Shown piece after piece: positions 37,799 to 45,149 of a stretch of 64,000 nucleotides of DNA. The stretch's first letter is position 1. Each line of letters begins with the position of its first letter. Both the position numbers and the translations under genes were made by a program. This DNA is from Brasilonema angustatum HA4187-MV1 (GTDB taxonomy: Bacteria; Cyanobacteriota; Cyanobacteriia; Cyanobacteriales; Nostocaceae), in NCBI GenBank assembly GCA_019359695.1, contig JAHHGV010000023.1, forward strand, positions 1-64,000, given 5' to 3'. The notes under the pieces are model-generated. The model was not told the DNA's origin, searched no databases, and worked only from the letters and a program-made list of their open reading frames with translations.

Positions 37799-37933
37799 TA
37801 AGTAGCTCAACTTAATTAAATGTAAAATGTCATTGCGAGTGAAACGAAGTGAAACGTAGACCCCGGAGGGGGCTTCCCGCAGGGTAGCAATCGCAGAATT
37901 TCTATTTTAAGTTTTTTTCGGTTGAGCTACTTA
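37799..37933. mobile_element. MITE-like element with perfect 13-bp ends, abutting a stop codon
   Basis: TAAGTAGCTCAAC (37799-37811) and GTTGAGCTACTTA (37921-37933) are perfect inverted repeats bounded by TA, as expected for Tc1/IS630-type MITEs. The 109-bp interior holds GC-rich hairpin words (CCCCGGAGGGGGCTTCCC) and no frame. The right TTA (37931-37933) is the stop codon of the minus-strand FAD-protein gene, so the element, or its TA target site, provides the gene's termination codon. Confidence 0.75.
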
Positions 37934-38785
37934 CCTTTTACTTTTCTTTCCTTTTTGCCAACTTTGGCTGTTAGGTTGTTTCGTAAATTCCCCTTTAGGA
38001 AACAGCCGCGTTTCTAGTTCTTCATAACTTCCTTCAAAGTCACACTTTCCATACAAAGGACATTTTCGACAATAAACGCCTTCGGTGTAGCGTTCCAGAT
38101 TTTCGCGGTTGAAAAAATAAGGTTTGTGGCTAAAAGTGCTGGCTACCCACTGCCATGACATATTATTGCTTGCAGGATCACCATCTAAAAGATGTTCCAG
38201 AAACCACTTTGCCCCCGCTTGCCAACGAATGCGTCGCCAATGGATGATGTAAGCTGCCATCCACATCCGTGCATGATTGTGCAAGTATCCAGTTTCTCGT
38301 AAATCCTGACTGAAGCTGTCGATGCACACTCGTCCTGTGGTGCCTTGTTTGATATCATCAGGTAATTTTGGGGCATATTCAGCGATAGTGTAGCCAGTTT
38401 TGTATTCTTCTTCGTCTTTCCAGATCTTATCTCCTAGCTTCACATATAATCTTTGCCAGTAGTCACGCCAACCCAACTCATTAACGAGTTTAGTTGCATC
38501 GTCTTGGTGTTTGACGCGCCCAAGGACATCATCCCGAATTTCTCGCAAGCTAAGGACGCCATAACGAATATAAGGAGATAACCGCGTCACCGCACCTGTG
38601 AAAAAGTTACGTGTTTTCGCGTAGCGTGCAGGATCTACTTTTTGTAGTGCCTCAACAGCAGCTTTGCGTCCACCCACAGTTTCGCTGATGTGATCATCCT
38701 GTTCTGTGGCTTTGGGAAATTGTTCGCGGAGGTAGTCTACCAACTCATCGCGGTTGGCAAAGTCGCGTCGCATATCTTTAGTCAT
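37931..38785 (-). CDS. Photolyase/cryptochrome-like FAD-binding domain protein lacking the antenna domain
   Basis: The 284-residue protein corresponds to the C-terminal FAD-binding half of the photolyase/cryptochrome family: LSPYIRYGVLSLREIRDDVL, LGWRDYWQRLYVKLGD, DLRETGYLHNHARMWMAAYI, LLDGDPASNNMSWQWVASTF and KPYFFNRENLERYT. The N-terminal Rossmann antenna domain is absent; the residues before about 55 are a short helical lead. A C-x2-C-x5-C cluster (residues near 241-250, CRKCPLYGKC) follows the FAD core and could bind metal or Fe-S, by analogy with FeS-type prokaryotic photolyases, though the spacing differs. Its 3' end abuts a MITE. Function (repair or signalling) is unknown. Confidence 0.85.
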   Translation of the reverse strand: MTKDMRRDFANRDELVDYLREQFPKATEQDDHISETVGGRKAAVEALQKVDPARYAKTRNFFTGAVTRLSPYIRYGVLSLREIRDDVLGRVKHQDDATKLVNELGWRDYWQRLYVKLGDKIWKDEEEYKTGYTIAEYAPKLPDDIKQGTTGRVCIDSFSQDLRETGYLHNHARMWMAAYIIHWRRIRWQAGAKWFLEHLLDGDPASNNMSWQWVASTFSHKPYFFNRENLERYTEGVYCRKCPLYGKCDFEGSYEELETRLFPKGEFTKQPNSQSWQKGKKSKR

Positions 38786-38799
38786 TTCTAGGATTGATA

Positions 38800-39354
38800 T
38801 TACTCAAACACGGGAGGCCATAGTTCAGAAATCGCGATTTCCCAACCAGGAAACAACTCTGGAATAGTTAGTTTATCCTCAGTTACCAACAGTTGCACCT
38901 CACCAACTGGACGATACACACTCACAGTCAGCTTATCTGGATTAATCAGTATCCCAACTTGCGCTCCCAATTGCAAAAATAGCTGAATCTTCTCTTCAAT
39001 TGGACGAACACGGTCTGTTTTCGATTTAATTTCCACAACCAAATCTGGAACTAAGTTAGCAAAGTCGCGCACGGTGCGTTTCAGTCTTTGTGCTGATACA
39101 AAGGAAACATCTGGTGCTCGTAGGTCGGTATTTGGCATAATGAAACCACCACTGGAATCAAATATTCTTCCAAGTCGGCGAGGCTTAACCCAGTTACCCA
39201 GCAGTCTGATAAACTCAGCCCCAATTTCACTCGATTCAATATCTGATGGTCCCATGACGACGATGTTACCTTCTTGTAGTTCTAGCTGGTAGTCACGCTG
39301 ATCTTCTTGTAGTTTTTCTTGCAGTCTTTCTAAATCCTGGATGGTGAGAGTCAT
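38800..39354 (-). CDS. Uma2-family (DUF820) putative restriction-endonuclease-like protein
   Basis: The 184-residue protein shows the Uma2 arrangement: MVMGPSDIESSEIGAEFIRL-like N-terminal part, FIMPNTDLRAPDVSFVSAQR (catalytic Asp), NLVPDLVVEIKSKTDRV (Glu-x-Lys) and IPELFPGWEIAISELWP at the C-terminus. Uma2 proteins have a PD-(D/E)XK nuclease fold, occur in dozens of copies in filamentous cyanobacteria and have no known physiological function. It sits 14 bp upstream of the FAD-protein gene on the same strand. Confidence 0.9.
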   Translation of the reverse strand: MTLTIQDLERLQEKLQEDQRDYQLELQEGNIVVMGPSDIESSEIGAEFIRLLGNWVKPRRLGRIFDSSGGFIMPNTDLRAPDVSFVSAQRLKRTVRDFANLVPDLVVEIKSKTDRVRPIEEKIQLFLQLGAQVGILINPDKLTVSVYRPVGEVQLLVTEDKLTIPELFPGWEIAISELWPPVFE

Positions 39355-39480
39355 AGAAACCTCAACAGTGAGTCTGCTCTTATAGCTATCTTACTCGTCA
39401 ATGATTAAACATACAATTTTGCCAAAATGGAATATGACATTAGAGTTTAACATTAAGATAATAGCGAGTTTAAAAAAACT

Positions 39481-40110
39481 ATGATTCAAGTCATCCAAGC
39501 TCAAAATGTCACTCTTGCTTATCTAGAAGAAAGATTTAGACTGCAACAGACTGAAAATGAAGATTTTTTTACAGAATGGTTTGACTCTTTACCAGAGATT
39601 ACGGTTTTAGAAAAGCAGTCTTTAGACAAAGTCAAATCTCATTTTCTCCGTTTAGTCAAACGTCCTCCTTTATTGGAAGAAGCAGTGAAATTAGTGGTGT
39701 TATCTCCTTTGCTGAGTTTAGCTGGATTTTATGATGAACCTTTTTTTCTTAAAAGTGAAGAATCGATAAAAATTGCCTTGGAGGACGAAGGAGAAATTAT
39801 ACGTGGACGTATTGATGTGTTAGTTATCCAACAACAATTATGGTTATTGATAATTGAATCTAAAAGAGCTAGTTTTTCTCTTCTAGAAGCTATTCCTCAA
39901 ACACTCGCTTATATGCTGGGTAATCCTAATCCTGAACGTCCCTCCTTTGGATTAGTATTGAATGGCAGTAATTTTATTTTCCTTAAACTGACTAAGCAAG
40001 ATATACCAAAATATGCTTTGTCTGATGAATTTACACTGTTAAAGCGCGAGAATGAATTATATAAAGTTCTCAGTATCTTAAAAAAGCTAAGTCAAGTTTT
40101 GATTCAATAA
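39481..40110 (+). CDS. PD-(D/E)XK nuclease-fold protein (HsdR-N-like)
   Basis: The 209-residue protein is of a type often labelled restriction endonuclease subunit R in cyanobacteria. The nuclease-like core is IRGRIDVLVIQQQLWLLII (Asp near 119) followed by ESKRASFSLLEAIPQTLAYM (Glu-x-Lys near 137-139). No helicase or methylase domain is present and no hsdS/hsdM gene is nearby, so it is a stand-alone nuclease-like domain. It ends 2 bp before the cysteine desulfurase gene. Confidence 0.75.
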   Translation: MIQVIQAQNVTLAYLEERFRLQQTENEDFFTEWFDSLPEITVLEKQSLDKVKSHFLRLVKRPPLLEEAVKLVVLSPLLSLAGFYDEPFFLKSEESIKIALEDEGEIIRGRIDVLVIQQQLWLLIIESKRASFSLLEAIPQTLAYMLGNPNPERPSFGLVLNGSNFIFLKLTKQDIPKYALSDEFTLLKRENELYKVLSILKKLSQVLIQ

Positions 40111-40112
40111 CT

Positions 40113-41279
40113 ATGTCTAATCGCCCTATTTACCTCGACTCTCACGCTACCACACCTGTTGATGAACGGGTAGTAGCAGCAATGCTACCCTACTTTACCG
40201 AACACTTTGGTAACCCCTCCAGCATCAATCACCTTTACGGCTGGGAAGCAGAAGCTGCAGTCAAGCAAACGCGAGAAATTCTTGCAGCAGCAATCAACGC
40301 CACACCAGAAGAAATTGTCTTCACCAGTGGTGCGACAGAAGCGAATAATTTAGCTATCAAAGGTGTTGCAGAAGCGTATTTTCAAAAAGGACAGCATATT
40401 ATTACAGTTGTAACAGAACACAGTGCAGTTCTTGACCCTTGCAAGTATCTTAAAACTCTTGGTTTTGAAATCACAATCCTTCGAGTCCAAAAAGATGGAT
40501 TGCTTGATTTAGCTGAGTTAGAAAAAGCTTTCCGTCCTGAGACAATTCTTGTTTCGGTGATGGCTGCGAATAATGAAATTGGGGTTTTGCAACCATTAGC
40601 AGAAATTGGTGCAATGTGTCGAGAACGAAATGTCCTTTTCCACACCGACGCAGCGCAAGCTATTGGTAAAATCCCTCTTGATGTGCAGGCGATGAAAATT
40701 GATGCAATGTCGCTAACTGCACATAAAGTCTACGGTCCTAAAGGTATCGGTGCATTATATGTCCGTCGCCGCAATCCCAGAGTCCAACTTGCTCCTCAAC
40801 AGCATGGTGGTGGACACGAACGGGGAATGCGTTCTGGCACTTTGTATACACCGCAAATCGTAGGATTTGGTAAGGCGGTTGAGATTGCTTTAGAAGAACA
40901 AACCACACAAAGCCAACGCCTGACACAGTTAAGACAAAGATTGTGGGAAAAACTTTCCCAATTAGAAGGAATTCATCTGAACGGACATCCTACGCAGCGA
41001 CTTCCAGGAAATTTAAATATCAGCATTGAGGGGGTAGATGGATCTGCACTGCTATTAGGATTACAACCAGTGATGGCGGTGTCTTCTGGTTCTGCTTGCT
41101 CCTCAGTCACAACTGCACCTTCTCATGTTCTCATGGCATTGGGACACTCGGAACAACAGGCTTATGCGTCGATACGCTTTGGTATAGGACGCTTCAACAC
41201 AATTGAGGAAATTGACAAAGTTGCAGAACATACGATTTCTACGATTCAAAGTTTACGCAAGCAGGCTTTGAGGGTGTAA
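40113..41279 (+). CDS. Cysteine desulfurase (NifS/IscS family)
   Basis: This PLP enzyme removes sulfur from L-cysteine to form alanine and a persulfide for Fe-S clusters and thiolation. The 388-residue protein shows YLDSHATTPVDERV, GNPSSINHLYGWEA, FTSGATEANNLAI, TEHSAV, HTDAAQAIGKI and the PLP lysine at 205 in AHKVYGPKG. The sulfur-carrying Cys is at about 329 in SSGSACSS, followed by an extended loop (VTTAPSHVL), which places it in the NifS/IscS-like rather than the SufS group. No iscU/nifU lies in this window. Confidence 0.95.
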   Translation: MSNRPIYLDSHATTPVDERVVAAMLPYFTEHFGNPSSINHLYGWEAEAAVKQTREILAAAINATPEEIVFTSGATEANNLAIKGVAEAYFQKGQHIITVVTEHSAVLDPCKYLKTLGFEITILRVQKDGLLDLAELEKAFRPETILVSVMAANNEIGVLQPLAEIGAMCRERNVLFHTDAAQAIGKIPLDVQAMKIDAMSLTAHKVYGPKGIGALYVRRRNPRVQLAPQQHGGGHERGMRSGTLYTPQIVGFGKAVEIALEEQTTQSQRLTQLRQRLWEKLSQLEGIHLNGHPTQRLPGNLNISIEGVDGSALLLGLQPVMAVSSGSACSSVTTAPSHVLMALGHSEQQAYASIRFGIGRFNTIEEIDKVAEHTISTIQSLRKQALRV

Positions 41280-41298
41280 ACCAAATGCTGTTTACTGT

Positions 41299-42600
41299 TC
41301 ACTGTTGACTGTTCACTGATTTGTTCAGTGCTTCCAGCAAAACTTCTATCGCCCGTTCTTTTTGCGGGTCTGCACCTTGAGCATATTCCAATGAGAATGG
41401 AACGTTAATATCAGGTGCAACTCCTTTGCCTTCCAACCGTTGTGTTTCGTTGAGAAACACATTTGAAACTGCTAAATAAACGAAGCTACCATCAGACATC
41501 AGAAAAGGACGACCAGCAACAACTGCTCCTGTTGTTTTAGAACCAATCACAGGTCCTATTTTATGTTGCTTGAAACCATAAGCCAAAATTTCTTTACTAC
41601 TTCTGCTTCCCTCATTTATCACCATAACTACAGGCTTTTTCCATTGAGAAATAGAAGTATATCTTCTCCCATTACGGGGGATACTGGTTATACTCGGACC
41701 TTCCTTTGCAGTGAATATGTTGAGATAACCGATATCTCCTCCACCCCAGCCATCTCGTAAATCCAAAACCAACGCTTGTGCATTTCTCAAGCGACCGTAT
41801 ATTAAATCTTCTCGAAGTTTCTCCTGGTCTGGATCAGCGGCGTTTGACCAAATATGAACGTAGCCGATTTTCTTACCGTTGCGTTGAATAACCTGAGTAC
41901 TGGCTTGTTGTGCTTCCAAAAACATGGTGGCTGCGTCATAGATTTTGGGAGTCACAGCAATTTTTTCTTGGCTGTTGGCATCAGGCTTTCTTTGAATCAA
42001 CAAAGTGACTTTTTGATTTGCTTTGCCTGCAAAAGATTTTATCGGTTGATAAGGACCACCTTCCACGCTCAATAATTGATCACCCACTTTTAACCCAGCT
42101 TTTGCCGCTGGACTTTCGTCTAAAATGGCACTAATAAAAGTCTTACCGTTAATGTCTTTAGTGAATGCACCAATCCCAGTGTACTCAATCTTACCTTTTG
42201 GGAAAAACTTTTTTAATTCTTTCTGGAAATCAGGGTTATTTGCCTGAAAAATCCCTAAAAGCTGGTAGTATGCCGGCTCATCTTGAGTGTAGAAGCGGGT
42301 GTGAGAAGTTCGCAATTCAGAGAGCATCTGATTGATCACAACAGCAGCTTCTTGAATAGACTTGGTTCGCGCTACTTGAGGTTCATACTTTTGCCGTATT
42401 GCTTTCCAGTCTACTCCGTTAAGTTTGGGGTCATAAAAGTTTTCGTTAACAGTTTGCCAGACTTGTTCAAAAACTTTTGTCTCAGGTTTTGCTAGGGTTT
42501 TAGGTAATGGGGAAATAAACCAGAGAAGGAACAATACTGCAAAAGACGTCAGCATTGCTATAGTTAAGTTTTTTAACTTAATGAATCTAAGTTTTTTCAT
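41299..42600 (-). CDS. S41-family (C-terminal processing) peptidase
   Basis: The 433-residue exported protease has an N-terminal membrane anchor/signal (about 10-32, LTIAMLTSFAVLFLLWF). A helical domain (about 38-95) contains VFEQVWQTVNENFYD and MLSELRTSHTRF. A PDZ domain (about 150-205, FISAILDESPAAKAGLKVGD) is followed by the S41 catalytic core, with LVLDLRDGWGGGDI and the Ser-x3-Lys-type NEGSRSSKEILAYGF (likely nucleophile Ser near 340, general base Lys four residues on). It resembles other cyanobacterial S41 proteases beyond the CtpA-B-C set. The D1 substrate role of CtpA is not implied. Confidence 0.88.
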   Translation of the reverse strand: MKKLRFIKLKNLTIAMLTSFAVLFLLWFISPLPKTLAKPETKVFEQVWQTVNENFYDPKLNGVDWKAIRQKYEPQVARTKSIQEAAVVINQMLSELRTSHTRFYTQDEPAYYQLLGIFQANNPDFQKELKKFFPKGKIEYTGIGAFTKDINGKTFISAILDESPAAKAGLKVGDQLLSVEGGPYQPIKSFAGKANQKVTLLIQRKPDANSQEKIAVTPKIYDAATMFLEAQQASTQVIQRNGKKIGYVHIWSNAADPDQEKLREDLIYGRLRNAQALVLDLRDGWGGGDIGYLNIFTAKEGPSITSIPRNGRRYTSISQWKKPVVMVINEGSRSSKEILAYGFKQHKIGPVIGSKTTGAVVAGRPFLMSDGSFVYLAVSNVFLNETQRLEGKGVAPDINVPFSLEYAQGADPQKERAIEVLLEALNKSVNSQQ

Positions 42601-42759
42601 AGTGTCTGCTTGATATATTTCTATTTTAGATGTTCTTCAGAACTACATTTAAAGTAGAGAGAAATTTACATTTTGCTTTAGCAAGTAGCACAAAGCATTT
42701 GACAATAGGTGTGGTATAATCATTGACTAGAGCAAACTTTCGTTACCAAATTTCTCAAT

Positions 42760-43179
42760 TTGCCAGCCAAAGATATCTATCACGATACTGTCAAGCGTGC
42801 CTTACAGAAGGATGGCTGGACAATTACCCATGATCCATTTCCCCTTCAAATCGGCAACAAGCGTTTATCCGCTGATTTGGGTGCAAAACGTTTAATCAGT
42901 GCTGAAAAAAGAACCCAAAAAATTGTTGTGGAAGTTAAGAGTTTTGTGGGACAGTCTGATGTAAAGGATTTGCAGCAGGCTTTGGGGCAGTATGTTCTTT
43001 ATCGCCAAGTACTTAATGAAATGGGTGTAGAGAGATATCTTTATCTTGCCGTTTCTCAACCAACTTTTAATAGCGTGTTTACCATAGAGTTAGGACAAGT
43101 TTTACTCAAAAACCAAATTATCAAGCTGATTGTTTTTGATGATGAAAGAGAGGTGATTGTCCAATGGATACCCAATTAA
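42760..43179 (+). CDS. xisH: XisH-family protein
   Basis: The 139-residue protein starts at TTG 42760 (MPAKDIYHDTVKRALQKDGW), the only start near the conserved family N-terminus. XisH was named as a factor required for fdxN-element excision in Anabaena. The core shows RLSADLGAKRL (Asp), KIVVEVKSFVGQSDVKD (Glu-x-Lys) and QQALGQYVLY, the arrangement of a PD-(D/E)XK nuclease-like fold. It overlaps xisI by 16 bp. No fdxN, xisF or nif gene is present here, so the pair is a free-standing xisHI cassette, of which filamentous cyanobacteria carry many. Confidence 0.93.
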   Translation: MPAKDIYHDTVKRALQKDGWTITHDPFPLQIGNKRLSADLGAKRLISAEKRTQKIVVEVKSFVGQSDVKDLQQALGQYVLYRQVLNEMGVERYLYLAVSQPTFNSVFTIELGQVLLKNQIIKLIVFDDEREVIVQWIPN

Positions 43180-43502
43180 AATACCGAGATATCATTAAAA
43201 GCATACTACAAAAATGCGCCCAATATCGCGCGGCTCTACCTGATGACTATAACTCCCAAGTTCTATTTGATGATGAGCGAGGAAACTACTTAGTTTTGGA
43301 CATTGGCTGGAATGGCGACAAGTATCTCCATGCAACGCCAATTCACCTCAATTTAATTGGTAACAAAATCTGGATTCAATATGATGACACAGAAGAAGGA
43401 ATTGCTGCTGATTTACTAGAAGCAGGTATTCCCAAAGAAGATATAGTACTCGGTTTTCGCCATCCCAAAGTACGACAGCATACAGGTTTTGCTGTGGCAT
43501 GA
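43164..43502 (+). CDS. xisI: XisI-family protein
   Basis: The 112-residue protein starts MDTQLKYRDIIKSILQKCAQ. XisI proteins always follow xisH; the visible core is GNYLVLDIGWNGDKYLHATP, IHLNLIGNKIWIQYDDTEEG and the C-terminal KEDIVLGFRHPKVRQHTGFAVA. Required for fdxN excision in Anabaena, molecular role unknown. The 16-bp overlap with xisH indicates translational coupling. A MITE-like element follows the stop after 18 bp. Confidence 0.93.
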   Translation: MDTQLKYRDIIKSILQKCAQYRAALPDDYNSQVLFDDERGNYLVLDIGWNGDKYLHATPIHLNLIGNKIWIQYDDTEEGIAADLLEAGIPKEDIVLGFRHPKVRQHTGFAVA

Positions 43503-43520
43503 TTGTTTGATAATAAATAT

Positions 43521-43622
43521 AGGACTTACGCACCATCTGCTAGAAACCCGGTTTCTTCGTTCGTCTTTGGTTGCGAAACAGACGATTTTTGGTAGAAACC
43601 GGGTTTGTTTGCGTAAGTCTTG
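43521..43622. mobile_element. MITE-like element with AGGACTTACGCA ends
   Basis: AGGACTTACGCA (43521-43532) and the complement of TGCGTAAGTCTT (43611-43622) match at 11 of 12 positions. The interior has GAAACCCGGTTTCT, TCGTC/GACGA and GAAACCGGGTTTG palindromes. This type (GACTTACGCA plus GAAACC-GGTTTC) is dispersed in many Nostocales genomes. It has no coding capacity and lies just after xisI. Confidence 0.75.
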
Positions 43623-43709
43623 TGTATTCTTTATAAGTGTATGCACAATCAACTGATTCACTTAGAGCGGTAGAAATAAAAAAATAATGTTAGCAAATAT
43701 ACGAATAAT

Positions 43710-43738
43710 CAAGGACAGCTAAAATTTAGCTGTCCTTG
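43710..43738 (-). terminator. 14-bp perfect hairpin, probable transcription stop for the GT4 gene
   Basis: CAAGGACAGCTAAA (43710-43723), a single central A, and TTTAGCTGTCCTTG (43725-43738). It lies 24 nt beyond the stop of the minus-strand glycosyltransferase gene; the sequence after it (minus strand) is ATTATTCG, a weak T-tract. It could equally stop plus-strand transcription from xisHI. Confidence 0.5.
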
Positions 43739-43762
43739 ACGTTAAAGATGAAAATACTTCAT

Positions 43763-44953
43763 TTATAACCAACTCACTAGCGATCGCTCTTGCATCACCC
43801 GCTTGTACACATCCTCAGTTTGCTTGGCTAATTTAGACCAACTGAAGCGTCTGTCTAAATCTTCGTAAGCGTTATCAACCAGCCATTGTCGATAACCTGG
43901 ATTTTTCAACACTTCCAGGATACCCCAAGCCAAGGAATCTGGGTTATTGGTATATGTAACTATGCCTGTTTTGGTGTGTTGCACCACTTCTGGCAAACCA
44001 CCTGTATCAGAAACAACAACGGGAACGCGAGAGGCAAAGCTTTCTAATGCCACAATACCAAAGGGTTCATAGAGACTTGGGAACACAGCACAGTCAGCAA
44101 CGGTTTGAAATTTATCTAAGTAGTCATCAGACATAAAACCGGTAAAATAGCACTTGTTGGATATTCCTATATCCCTAGCCTGCTTTTTGAGATGGTCGGT
44201 ATTGCCACCACCTATGATCACAAACTTAACGTAACCTCCCATTTCCCCCAGAACTTTGGGAGCAGCATTTAGTAGTACAGAGACGCCTTTTTCATAGGTC
44301 ATGCGACCGACATAATAAACAATTTTCTCACCGTCTTCGGCAAATTGGCGACGAAAATCCAGAGCGTGAAAATCTTGGTGGTGCTGTTTTTTCTCCGGTC
44401 GGATACCGTTATAGATAACATCAATTTTGTTCCACGGAGAGTGTAACGCCTGTTCTACTTCCCGCCGCATATAGTCAGTGCAAACGATAACTCGCCAAGC
44501 GTTGAAAGCAAAAATTTCTTCTTTGCCATTAATATAACGTTGAATATCAGTGTGAACACCGTTGTAACGTCCGTATTCAGTTGCGTGAATAGTGGCAATC
44601 AGGGGGATTTGAAAGCTGTGCTTGAGGGCGATCGCCGCATCCCCAACAAGCCAATCATGTGCGTGAATGATATCAAACGGTCCTTCCTCCAGCATCAACT
44701 TACCGCCGTGATGGCCAATGCTTTGGTTGAGATTAACAACCCAGTGAAAAAAGTCATTACCAGCAGCCACAGGCACGCGATAAACTCGTAATCCCTCAAC
44801 GATCTCATACATCGGTGCATTACCAAACTCTGGTGTAATCAAGTGGATTTCATGTCCTAACTTGACCAGTTCCGGGTATAACTCTGCGACATGACGAGCA
44901 ATTCCCCCAACTATCCGTGGCGGAAACTCCCAACTTAACACCAATATCTTCAT
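43763..44953 (-). CDS. Glycosyltransferase family 4 protein (glycogen synthase-like)
   Basis: The 396-residue GT-B fold enzyme has the N-terminal domain starting MKILVLSWEFPPRIVGGIAR with the sugar-acceptor part HAHDWLVGDAAIAL near 95-110. The C-terminal nucleotide-sugar domain contains YVGRMTYEKGV, and the GT4 Glu-x7-Glu motif EPFGIVALESFASRVPVV. The family includes glycogen/starch synthase-like and mannosyl- and glucosyltransferases; the substrate cannot be predicted. It is cytosolic, with no signal peptide. Neighbouring DUF2079 gene on the same strand (196 bp upstream) also suggests surface polysaccharide or sugar metabolism. Confidence 0.9.
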   Translation of the reverse strand: MKILVLSWEFPPRIVGGIARHVAELYPELVKLGHEIHLITPEFGNAPMYEIVEGLRVYRVPVAAGNDFFHWVVNLNQSIGHHGGKLMLEEGPFDIIHAHDWLVGDAAIALKHSFQIPLIATIHATEYGRYNGVHTDIQRYINGKEEIFAFNAWRVIVCTDYMRREVEQALHSPWNKIDVIYNGIRPEKKQHHQDFHALDFRRQFAEDGEKIVYYVGRMTYEKGVSVLLNAAPKVLGEMGGYVKFVIIGGGNTDHLKKQARDIGISNKCYFTGFMSDDYLDKFQTVADCAVFPSLYEPFGIVALESFASRVPVVVSDTGGLPEVVQHTKTGIVTYTNNPDSLAWGILEVLKNPGYRQWLVDNAYEDLDRRFSWSKLAKQTEDVYKRVMQERSLVSWL

Positions 44954-45149
44954 ATAGTTCTATGCCCAACCCTTTACAAATCTATAATCTTCTACATTTA
45001 TCTCAAGATACAAGTCTAGTTACTATAACAAGTCCCAAAATGGAAAATTTTTTATTTTTCTTAACATTGTTGAAAAAAAAGTAGTGGTAGAAGGACTTTC
45101 AAAGAAAAAGTCAGAACTCAAAATTATTTTTTGGCTCTTGGTTTCTTTA

